Positions 1 to 6,561 of a DNA stretch of 10,268 nt are shown here, in pieces. Under the pieces are notes generated by a model, which was not told where the DNA came from, ran no database searches, and was given only the letters and a program-made list of their open reading frames with translations. Numbering within the stretch: position 1 is the stretch's first letter; each line of letters starts with the position of its first letter. This stretch comes from Larix sibirica (Eukaryota > Streptophyta > Pinopsida > Pinales > Pinaceae). Position numbers and translations under genes: made by a program. The stretch lies in assembly GCA_004151065.3 (NCBI GenBank), contig NWUY0303877385.1, forward strand, positions 1-10,268, read 5' to 3'.

Positions 1-2
1 AA

Positions 3-254
3 TTGGTGGTTTTTGGTGACTCGCTAATGGTCACAAGAGAAGCGAGGAACTTGACGAAGAATCGCAAGAATCCGTCTTCTAAGATGCACTATCTCCTCAA
101 GTGCATTGTTAATGGATTCAAAGCAATCAATTTCCTCCATGTGCTGAGAGCAAATAATCAGCAGGCGGATATTATGGCAAATAAAGGAGCATGACTAAAT
201 TGCGGCATCCAAGTTTGTGATCAAAATGCTTATGAAAGAAATTGGATCCCCTAA
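3..254 (+). pseudogene. C-terminal part of a retroelement RNase H domain, cut by the left window edge
   Basis: RNase H degrades the RNA strand of RNA/DNA hybrids during reverse transcription. The frame is open from the left edge. It shows the core 'VVFGDS' with a putative catalytic Asp at 18-20, a helical stretch, then 'FLHVLRANNQQADIMANKG' with the second catalytic Asp at 168-170 in the typical '(N/H)xxAD.(M/L)(A/S)' context. The N-terminal Asp and Glu of the active site would lie outside the window. A TGA at 192-194 interrupts the frame, which then reads 'LNCGIQVCDQN' and on to 'NWIP' before TAA at 252-254. The TGA replaces a residue where Gly is plausible (GGA to TGA). The domain belongs with the plant retroelement RNase H group. 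It differs clearly in wording from the two other RNase H copies here, so it is another lineage. The parent could be a LINE or an LTR element with an extra RNase H; the sequence visible does not decide this. Confidence 0.72.
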
Positions 255-258
255 TTGA

Positions 259-523
259 GAGTCCCTCTTTAAAAGATTTGTTGGTTCTCGAAATCCATGG
301 ACCAATGAGGATGCCCTCCCTCTTGTTGGAGCTTGCGTTCAATTCTTTTCCCCTCTAGTTTCAAATCTGAACTTTACTTTTAGTTGGGGTGTTTTAATGG
401 CCAAAACTTATTACGAACACCATTCTTGGATCCCCCCCCCACACTTCAATTGATGAAAGGGGGAGTCCCTCATGCATGAGACAGATGGTCTCCATGCACC
501 GAATCTACACGACGGATTTCTAG
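259..523 (+). pseudogene. Frame-broken coding relic linking the RNase H to the downstream ORF
   Basis: One frame is open from 259 to the C9 run at 432-440 and begins 'ESLFKRFVGSRNPWTNEDAL'. It contains a hydrophobic and aromatic stretch ending 'KTYYEHHSWIPPP'. After the C run the neighbouring frame continues 'HTSIDERGSPSCMRQMVSMH' to a TAG at 521-523, and beyond that stop the same frame is open all the way to 1315. The simplest reading is one older coding region with three lesions. The first is a two-base loss in the AG repeat near 258-261, which would also join it to the RNase H frame. The second is a one-base gain in the C9 homopolymer. The third is the TAG. I do not recognise the protein family. 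That these pieces were once one protein is inference from frame continuity and lesion position. The alternative is chance open frames, which the 60-codon first stretch does not exclude. Confidence 0.4.
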
Positions 524-631
524 GTCTGTGTTGGTATTAATTCCCAAGTTTGGAACGACAAATGCATAAACCATGATATACTCTCTGCTCGGCATCTGGA
601 GAGGAGGCACCTGCGTAGGTTTGTCAGCGTA

Positions 632-1315
632 ATGGGTAACTACATCTCTGTTCAATCCTCACCTTTGGACGGTGTCTCGGCTCATCCTCCGTCTCAGTGC
701 TTGCGGTGTAGGAAGCTCTTAACAAAACAAGGAATCTCAAGTTGGGAAACGTTGAATATTGACTCAGTGAAAGAAGGCATCCCGGAGCAGGAAGATACTC
801 TCCATGCTCCTTGTCATTTTGATTTCCTGGGAATGGATAAGAAACCGTTTTCTTCATCGACAAAGGACGACTGTGATAGCTATGGATCTCAACAGATGTT
901 CGACAATCATTGCATTAGTGTGGAGGTAAAAAATTACATTAAATATATGGAAGACCAATTTCGTCTGCTTCACAATGAGAATCTGGAAATAAAGAGGGTT
1001 ATCACTCGCCTCTTCTCCCTAGCCCAAGCCACGCATTCAGAGGTCAGAATTGGCAGTAGTCACTTGAATGGGAAGGTTTCCAATCTGGTTGAAACCATTG
1101 AGAACGTTTCTTCTTGCACTGTCAATTTGGACTCCAAAATCGATAATGTCAACATAAATGTCTTTGAAGTGGAAGGGAAAATTGACAATCCGAGAGTTGA
1201 AATTGGGCAAAAATTCTTGGATTTGAAAGCAAGCAGTAGCTCAACAGCGAAAAGAAAGGATGAACCATCGGCTGGTAATTTTGTTAGGCAAAAGGAGTCT
1301 CGTCGCCAGCCTTAG
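632..1315 (+). CDS. Uncharacterised 227-aa, probably coiled-coil protein ORF downstream of RNase H
   Basis: This is the longest uninterrupted + strand ORF in the window; the frame is open from 524, with the first ATG at 632. I do not recognise a family. Residues 1-95 are polar and include a C23-x2-C26 pair ('CLRCRKLL') and a further Cys/His at 61-62. Residues about 97-198 are rich in Glu, Lys, Asn and regularly spaced Ile, Leu and Val ('YIKYMEDQFRLLHNENLEIK'), which suggests a coiled coil. The tail from about 201 is a Ser run followed by a basic segment ('KRKDEP', 'RQKESRRQP'), which could be a nuclear localisation or nucleic-acid-binding tail. No signal peptide or membrane segment is seen. 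The true N-terminus is probably upstream of 632, because coding-like sequence ('INSQVWNDKCINHDILSARH') precedes the ATG. It lies on the same strand as, and just after, the RNase H relic and before a poly(A) tract, so it most likely belongs to that element. A captured host exon is the main alternative. Confidence 0.5.
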   Translation: MGNYISVQSSPLDGVSAHPPSQCLRCRKLLTKQGISSWETLNIDSVKEGIPEQEDTLHAPCHFDFLGMDKKPFSSSTKDDCDSYGSQQMFDNHCISVEVKNYIKYMEDQFRLLHNENLEIKRVITRLFSLAQATHSEVRIGSSHLNGKVSNLVETIENVSSCTVNLDSKIDNVNINVFEVEGKIDNPRVEIGQKFLDLKASSSSTAKRKDEPSAGNFVRQKESRRQP

Positions 1316-1733
1316 TTTTTATGATCTTTGGTTATTTTGAACTCTAGTATTTTGTACTGGTTTTTCTTTGTATAAGTCTTATAGTATCACCCAGCTATGA
1401 TTCTAGGATAGTGTTTCAAGACTTTGTGAAGTCTAGTTTAGAAACAATTTTGTGTCATTTTGTCAAAAGCGGGTGTAAACCAGAAATCCTCTTGGGCAGC
1501 AAGATAAACCATCTTTTGCAGCAATGTTTTGTTTCTGTCTCTTCCTTCTTGGATAGTTTGTAAGGAGATACAGTCTCCATAGATTAGGAAAGTTTCATGA
1601 TAGATATAGAATTGTAAAGGACGAACAAGGAGTCATGGACGCAGTCCTACTCTAGGAACAATCCTTCCTCCGAACACTGTAATTTCTGTTTTTATATAAT
1701 CAAAAGCTCCTAAGCCGTTTCTGTTAAAAAAAA
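1316..1733 (+). mobile_element. Putative 3'UTR and poly(A) end of the left retroelement
   Basis: There is no coding potential here. The stretch is moderately T-rich and ends in an A8 tract at 1726-1733, directly after 'GCCGTTTCTGTT'. A homopolymer A tail at the 3' end of a + strand retroelement relic is what target-primed reverse transcription leaves. The sequence after the tract changes character: it becomes AT-rich, with an AATAAA at 1749-1754 and then tandem repeats. The 3' boundary is therefore inferred from the A tract and the change in composition. No target-site duplication can be tested because the 5' end lies outside the window. Confidence 0.45.
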
Positions 1734-1771
1734 GAATAAGCAAGTATTAATAAAGCATCATTATTTATGGT

Positions 1772-1949
1772 AAAGATAAGTCAACATGAACTTTAAGCTT
1801 ATGATCTCTTGAAGATGATTTCAGAGTAGGGATCTAAACGCCAAGCTTTCTAAAAACGCCAAAGATAAGTCAACATGAACTTTAAGCTTATGATCTCTTG
1901 TAAATGATTTCAGAGTAGGGAGCTAAACGCCAAGCTTTCTAAAAACATC
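1772..1949. repeat. 89-bp tandem duplication (two copies)
   Basis: Copy 1 is 1772-1860 and copy 2 is 1861-1949, directly abutting. Each begins AAAGATAAGTCAACATGAAC and ends near CCAAGCTTTCTAAAAAC. By eye they differ at five positions of 89, with no indels. The period of 89 bp is not a multiple of three and no open frame runs through, so this is a non-coding duplication of moderate age. It begins about 40 bp beyond the A8 tract of the left retroelement. Confidence 0.9.
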
Positions 1950-2130
1950 GACACAATTCCATAATATCAAAAATATTAAATATTTGAAAATAATTTATAA
2001 CCTTTTAAACAATATTCCCTAGACAAAGTTCCAAACAATGAGGGAACACTAACTTTGGAACAAAAAAAACTTGTGGATTTTGAAGCTAACTTTTGGTGGC
2101 TATGACTACCCCTTATTTCATGTTGTTGAA

Positions 2131-2503
2131 AATGAGTTGTTAGTATTTTATGAATAGTTCTTTAAAATACCTTAACCGAGTATTATAAGTAAATGTTGCC
2201 TTTGATGTGACCAGAGCATATTTTTATTATGAAATTCGTTGGTGACAATTTGTATTCCTTACAAAAAATTAAAAGTCTCATTTTCGTTGAACAGAGTTTA
2301 TCCACCACTTCACGAATAGTCAAATTTATATTCACGATGTAAATGAGTTGTTAATATCCATAAAATGTTGCCTTTAATGCGACCAAATAATATTTTTATT
2401 ATGAAATTGGTCGGTTAACTTGTATTCTTTCCAAAAAAATTATCATCTACGTTGATCAAAGTTTCTCAGCGACTTTACGAATACTTAGATTTATATTCAT
2501 GTC
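2131..2503. repeat. Old diverged tandem duplication, about 170-210 bp unit
   Basis: Copy 1 (2131-2340) and copy 2 (2342-2503) share ordered blocks. These are AATGAGTTGTTA, ATGTTGCCTTT.ATG.GACCA, ATATTTTTATTATGAAATT, CTTGTATTC or TTTGTATTCCTT, GTTGA.CA.AGTTT, C.ACTT.ACGAATA, and ATTTATATTCA. Copy 2 lacks about 40 bp between the first two blocks. The order of blocks is kept, which supports tandem duplication followed by decay rather than chance AT-rich similarity. No coding frame is preserved. Confidence 0.7.
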
Positions 2504-2523
2504 TTCCAGTTTCATAGCCAAGA

Positions 2524-3086
2524 ATGGCCAATACCAATTTCAATATTAGCAATACCTGTTGTAGTAGTTGGATTGAAATTATTGAAAAAATATGGATCTT
2601 TGGATTTATAATGGGATTGAGAGGTGTTGTTATTATTGATAGATTGATTAAAATAATAAAAAAGAAAGAGGTTATGATTGTTGTTTGTTGTAAAAGTCTT
2701 TACTATAAGTTCTATATTTATGGAGGTAATGGAATTAATTCAAAAGCATAATTCTTGGGTTTTGGGGAATCTTGAAGGTGGTGGTGTGGTGTGGTTGGAA
2801 GACTTTTAAAATCTTTGGTGACTTTCTCTTCATCGTGAATTGGGCAAAGGATCTTTATGGCATGAAATCTATCAAACTCAAACAATGGAGTGACAGAGTT
2901 AAAGCTTTAATGGGATGGTTTTAGGATCTCACTATTGATCACATCTATAGGGAGTACAATGACGTTGCAGATTCATTATCCAAGCTGGCACTTGACGGTG
3001 AAGCGGGCGTTCTATATTGGGAAGAGTGGGAGGAAGGCATCCTCTCACACAAGGGCTCTATCTTGTTTTTTGATGGTATTACATAA
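2524..3086 (+). pseudogene. 5'-truncated LINE remnant: broken RNase H domain
   Basis: From about 2680 one frame reads 'KSLYYKFYIYGGNGINSKA', matching the strand preceding the catalytic Glu of plant LINE RNase H ('TN.(K/R)(A/G)E'). A TAA at 2749-2751 sits exactly where Glu is expected. A one-base shift near 2757-2766 then moves to the frame 'LGFWGILK...KTFKIFGDF', with the second-core Asp at 2820-2822. This runs on through 'VNWAKDLYGMKSIKLKQWSD' and, after a TAG at 2922-2924 (probably from CAG), 'IDHIYREYNDVADSLSKLAL' with the last Asp at 2970-2972. It ends at TAA 3084-3086 after a typical LINE tail containing 'LYWEEWEEG'. The first catalytic Asp region is unclear: 'FGFIMG' near 2600 is only a weak candidate. 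No reverse transcriptase is found upstream, so this copy is 5'-truncated, the usual outcome of incomplete target-primed reverse transcription. The 5' border is uncertain. Confidence 0.82.
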
Positions 3087-3292
3087 ACATCTCTATTATG
3101 GATGCGACTGTATATTGGCTTTGGAATTGGTTGTGGTATTCTTGATCAGTTTTTTTTGTTACTGTATTGCTTCATGGGATACTATTGAAGGGTGTATGAG
3201 TGTTGCTCTAGTAATGTACTTAGAAACTTATTTACTTTTTTATTTCAATTAGAAATAACAAAAGTACTAGCTTTTTTTCCGCTTGAAAAAAA
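3087..3292 (+). mobile_element. 3'UTR and poly(A) end of the middle LINE remnant
   Basis: Non-coding sequence follows the RNase H stop on the same strand. It ends with AAAAGTACTAGCTTTTTTTC, then CGCTTG, then an A7 run at 3286-3292 that continues as AAGAAGAA-like sequence. An A-rich terminus directly after a LINE coding relic fits a LINE 3' end. The following sequence becomes strongly AT-rich. No target-site duplication was identified because the 5' border of the copy is not clear. Confidence 0.6.
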
Positions 3293-4919
3293 GAAGAATT
3301 TAAATTTTTGGAAAATTTAGTTAGGAATATTTAATTTATAAGAGTGGAATTCAATACTATTAAATAATTATTAGAAAATTTTAGAATGATTTAATTAAGA
3401 ATATTGAGCTTGTTACATGAATAATTGGCTGAAAATATTGAACACACTTTTGGAATATTGAAGAGAAAAAGTGTAGAAGTACCAAATTACAACATATATT
3501 TGGTATCTCAATACATGTTAAGAGTAAGAAGATTAGGAAGTGTATTGATAGTTTGGAGGTTCATTTGGAGAGATGCTTTTTATAGAATTTACTTATTAAC
3601 TCCATTACGATCTTACTAATATATTGCAGATCTAGGAAGCTACTTAGAACCAATCTTCAATTCCTTCCACAAGACAATCAAGCCTTGCAAGTTACATGTA
3701 GCAGAGAATTAAAAAGTCGTGCATCATACGAGAAGATGAGGCATTCATAAACATTAAAATTCTAGTAATGGATGACAAACAACAACCCCGACCCAGTCTG
3801 GAATAGGTGTTTTTGACACGGTCGAAGTTGGAAATACTTTGCTCCTTAAGAGATCCCTTAATGATAAGCAAGTGTAGCAACACTTTGAGAAATCTCCAAT
3901 TCTCTAATTGATAGTCAGCCATGATTTTCCAGTCATAAATATTTAGAATAATCTTAGGAGGCATATAAACCTCCATATAAATGAGGTTTTTGATGTAAGA
4001 CTGAGAGAGGAGGATGCTTGGCTATGGATACATGAAAAAATGAGTCTACCTTGAGAACAAACAAGGTGACACCACTTGAGCATGTACCAAGATAACGATG
4101 GATGAACAAGTATAGGGGATGTGCGATGGTAATGATAGTATAGAAGGACTTAAATGTCATCAAGGGAAATCAATGGTCCACACCAAACAAATTTCCTATT
4201 GAAGGACATAAGTCACATAGTGAAAAACACCTTATGGCATAATAATAAATTAATTTAAGATTACATCTTAGACAAAGAATAAATTAATAACTCTTTTATT
4301 TGTGGGACAAGTGGCCCCCTCTACGTAGCGATTTCACTACTTAGTATATGAGTAGAAGGGTGGAGTTTGTCTCCAATTTACCTTGTCTTAAAGTGCATGT
4401 AGTTACATGGTGGTTGCATCACATTCAAAGTTCTATGGTGCCACATAAATCTATCCATATGGTCCATGCAAGGTCATTAACCTGCAAGCACATTGCTATT
4501 TTATGCCACAAAAGGCTAGTTTATATGTCACAAAAATAAAAAGGATGCATTGTCATGCTACACCTAATCATCATTATCGTTCAACCCTTTCTAAGGGTTA
4601 CTTTATTCATTAAGGTTAAATGTAGTTCATCTTGCCCCTATCATTACATGAATTTTATTTGCACTTTGTATTCCATACCAACGAACATGACCTTACTTTG
4701 TGGACACTACAAGCAATAATGCCAACATGCCACGTGGATCCCATATACCACTATGTCAACATCATTCCATCATCATGTCAATGGCATGTGCATATTGATG
4801 TCGAGGTGCCAACATTTTTGCTTAAAACACGTGTGGCTTCGACACTAGATAAGTGATATGTATCCATGTCCTTATAAAGACAACATATATACAAAGTAAG
4901 TTTTTCAAATTAAATAGAA
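3293..4919. other. AT-rich stretch with no supportable gene
   Basis: Both strands carry only short open frames (up to about 94 codons) with low-complexity or unremarkable composition. The two longest neighbours, 3692-3976 and 3954-4163 on the - strand, overlap in different frames and could be one relic broken by a frameshift. They show segments such as 'DYQLENWRFLKVLLHL' that I cannot assign to any family. No tRNA, rRNA, terminal inverted repeats or obvious LTR ends were seen. It is best treated as decayed intergenic or old transposon DNA. Confidence 0.5.
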
Positions 4920-5063
4920 AAAACAAGTGCTGGTCTTGTTTGTGGTTTAGTGGTTGAGATGGAAATCACCACACAAACAATTGTAGTTTAAATCTTCACA
5001 AGGTTGAAGCCTTATATTATAAATTGATGGAGTTAATAAAGCATTAATTAATAAAATAAGTGC
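4920..5063 (+). mobile_element. tRNA-derived SINE insertion with target-site duplication
   Basis: SINEs are short Pol III-transcribed retroelements mobilised by LINE machinery. Here TGGTTTAGTGG at 4943-4953 matches the internal A-box consensus TRGYNNARNGG exactly. GTTTAAATC at 4986-4994 matches the B-box GWTCRANNC at all but one position. Start-to-start spacing is 43 bp, as in tRNA genes. AAAACAAGTGC (4920-4930) and AAAATAAGTGC (5053-5063) match at 10 of 11 and flank a 122-bp body, placing the A-box 13 bases into the element. The body ends in an A/T-rich tail (TTAATAAAGCATTAATTAAT) rather than a long A run. It is not a functional tRNA gene: no cloverleaf acceptor or anticodon arm forms. The family name is not recognised. 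Confidence 0.68.
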
Positions 5064-5169
5064 ACTTCAACTAAGACAAATTGGCAACAAAATGTACCAT
5101 ATTTAATTTGTTTTTAGCATTTAATTAGTGGAATCTAGTGAAATTTGGTTTTGTATTGCTAGAATGCAG

Positions 5170-5230
5170 AAATTTAGTGGTTAAGATGGCATATTTCGAG
5201 TGCCTTAAGAGTTGTTAATGCCTTTGAATC
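5170..5230 (+). other. Second, weaker tRNA-like Pol III head (A-box and B-box pair)
   Basis: The segment TTTAGTGGTTAAGATGG around 5174-5190 matches TTTAGTGGTTGAGATGG of the SINE at 4947-4963 in 16 of 17 bases. It is followed 52 bp after the A-box start by CTTTGAATC (5222-5230), a B-box-like sequence with two mismatches. The A-box first base is changed. No flanking direct repeat was found. It may be an older, decayed SINE of a related family, or chance. Confidence 0.35.
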
Positions 5231-5449
5231 CATTAATAACATTGATAACATCCATTTCCATCAATTTTCAAGGGTTTTGTGTTGAATCTAGCTCATTGAA
5301 CCCCTAGTAAAACCTTAAAAAAATATATATTTTATTCACTACTTATCTTGTGTCATGTGTGCCTATATCCATTGATATGTATAAAGACCCTTGTAAAAGT
5401 AATCACTAACCCCTCAACTAGCCCCTAGCTATGGGCCTTGATTACCCCT

Positions 5450-5545
5450 ACTTACACCTTTCAGATCGCCTCACCTTTTTATATTATTACTTGTACCACT
5501 TACACCTTTCACATCGCCTCACCTTTTTATATTATTACTTGTACC
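5450..5545. repeat. 48-bp tandem duplication, nearly identical
   Basis: Copy 1 is 5450-5497 and copy 2 is 5498-5545. Both begin ACTTACACCTTTCA and end ATTATTACTTGTACC. The only difference I see is G at 5464 against C at 5512, giving 47 of 48 identical. The unit is 16 codons long, so it repeats inside a short + strand open frame (5438-5623), but nothing else suggests that frame is a gene. High identity implies a recent duplication. Confidence 0.93.
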
Positions 5546-5896
5546 ACAAGTTTTGTCAATTTAGAAGTTTGTTTTGAAATACAAATCCTTGAGTTGATGT
5601 CATGGTATCTATTTTCACTTTAGTGTTGATATCATAGACTTTGTGGACCTATTTGACTTATATTTTTTTTTGCTTACAAATGAATATTTGTTCGACTTTA
5701 GTTATGATTTTATGATTTTAAAGTATATATATATTTATTATTTATTGATGCACATGAGTACGTATTATTATTATTCTTCTACTCGAGGATTGCCGTAAAC
5801 TAAAAACTAACTTTAGTTTATTAAGATTTAAAATTTAATAAAACAAAAATAAATCAATTGATATATTTTTCAAATTTATATTTGAATATTATAAAC

Positions 5897-5988
5897 TTTA
5901 TATTTTATATAAATGAAAACGTTTTTATTAATATATAATAATTTTATATTTTATATAAGTGAAAATGTTTTAATTAATATATAATAAT
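5897..5988. repeat. 46-bp AT-rich tandem duplication
   Basis: Copy 1 is 5897-5942 and copy 2 is 5943-5988. Both start TTTATATTTTATATAA and end TTAATATATAATAAT. By eye three of 46 bases differ and there is no indel. It lies in the most AT-rich part of the window. Confidence 0.85.
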
Positions 5989-6152
5989 GATGTTGTTTAC
6001 CATCTCAATAGACTAATAAAGTTTATTGAACAAATAAAGGTAAATAAAGTAAAATTTCTTCACAATGTCATTTATAAAACTCTAGTTGAAAAATGCAAAA
6101 ATATTATAGAGATATATCTTCCATTTTATTTAAAAATAAGGTTTACATATAT

Positions 6153-6204
6153 CATCATTCACCATCTATGTGTGTTCATCATTCAACATCTATGTATGTG
6201 TGTT
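6153..6204. repeat. Imperfect 24/28-bp tandem repeat at the LINE 3' junction
   Basis: Copy 1 (6153-6176) is CATCATTCACCATCTATG followed by TGTGTT. Copy 2 (6177-6204) is CATCATTCAACATCTATG followed by TATGTGTGTT, so it has one substitution and an extra TATG. On the - strand this pair sits immediately beyond the short A tract that appears to end the large LINE. Confidence 0.8.
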
Positions 6205-6207
6205 TTT

Positions 6208-6561
6208 CATAAAAAAAGCTATACTTTATATTAGAAGTATATGTAAGATAGTCAAAGTTATATCGTCTTAACTGACCAAACCTTCCGCCACACCAAAACA
6301 AAACTAGGCTCGTAGCCAACAAGCAGCCACAAGATAAAAAAACCCACAGACATTGGAGCATTCAAGCAACACAAAACTTTCATGATCTAAGAGACACCAC
6401 CCATAGAAAGCACAAGACCAAAGTGCGAATCAATCGAGGGAGAGACGGACTAAAGACAGACACCCTAGAATAGAACACACTACTAAAAACCAATACATGA
6501 TATACATATACATAAATTCATGAGAGGTTCAATAAGACAGTGAACTTGGTCAAACCAAAAC
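6208..6561 (-). mobile_element. 3'UTR of the large LINE
   Basis: About 350 bp of non-coding sequence follow the ORF2 stop on the - strand. They are G/T-rich, with 'GTGTGGCGGAAGGTTTGGTC' and 'TTGTGGCTGCTTGTTGGCTA' blocks, then ATAACTTTGACTATC and ATAAAGTATAGC close to the end. The element appears to finish with ATGAAAAA at about 6203-6210. An open frame on this strand (6179-6361) is accepted as accidental. The UTR is the part of plant LINEs that can be used to recognise the family by nucleotide search. Confidence 0.65.

Larger units (their letters stand above)
5064..6152. other. AT-rich intergenic stretch
   Basis: Apart from the tRNA-like segment and the two short tandem duplications listed separately, I see no gene, RNA gene or recognisable element. 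The composition becomes very AT-rich from about 5640, with runs such as TATATATATATTTATTATTTA near 5725 and few open frames longer than 60 codons on either strand. Confidence 0.6.

Noticed and set aside
2935-3252. 105-aa + strand ORF with a hydrophobic middle
   Set aside because: It overlaps the middle LINE RNase H in another frame; the homologous frame is the one with 'IYREYNDVADSLSK'.
3425-3619. 64-aa + strand ORF
   Set aside because: Short, no recognised motif, and lies in AT-rich DNA; expected by chance.
3692-4163. Two overlapping - strand ORFs that might be one frameshifted gene
   Set aside because: No motif I can name and biased composition. It could be an old relic but the evidence is too thin to call a gene.
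4730-4737. Palindrome CCACGTGG (G-box core)
   Set aside because: An 8-base match with no gene nearby to regulate; chance is sufficient.
4348-4856. Two short + strand ORFs rich in His, Met and Leu
   Set aside because: No motif, no continuity between them and no flanking coding signal.
4931-5052. Functional tRNA gene
   Set aside because: A- and B-boxes are present but no acceptor stem or anticodon arm can be folded, and the body is flanked by a target duplication.
5450-5545. CRISPR-like direct repeat
   Set aside because: Two abutting 48-bp copies with no spacer; a simple tandem duplication in a eukaryotic context.
6179-6361. 60-aa - strand ORF after the LINE stop
   Set aside because: Falls in the LINE 3'UTR, has low complexity and no RNase H or other domain.
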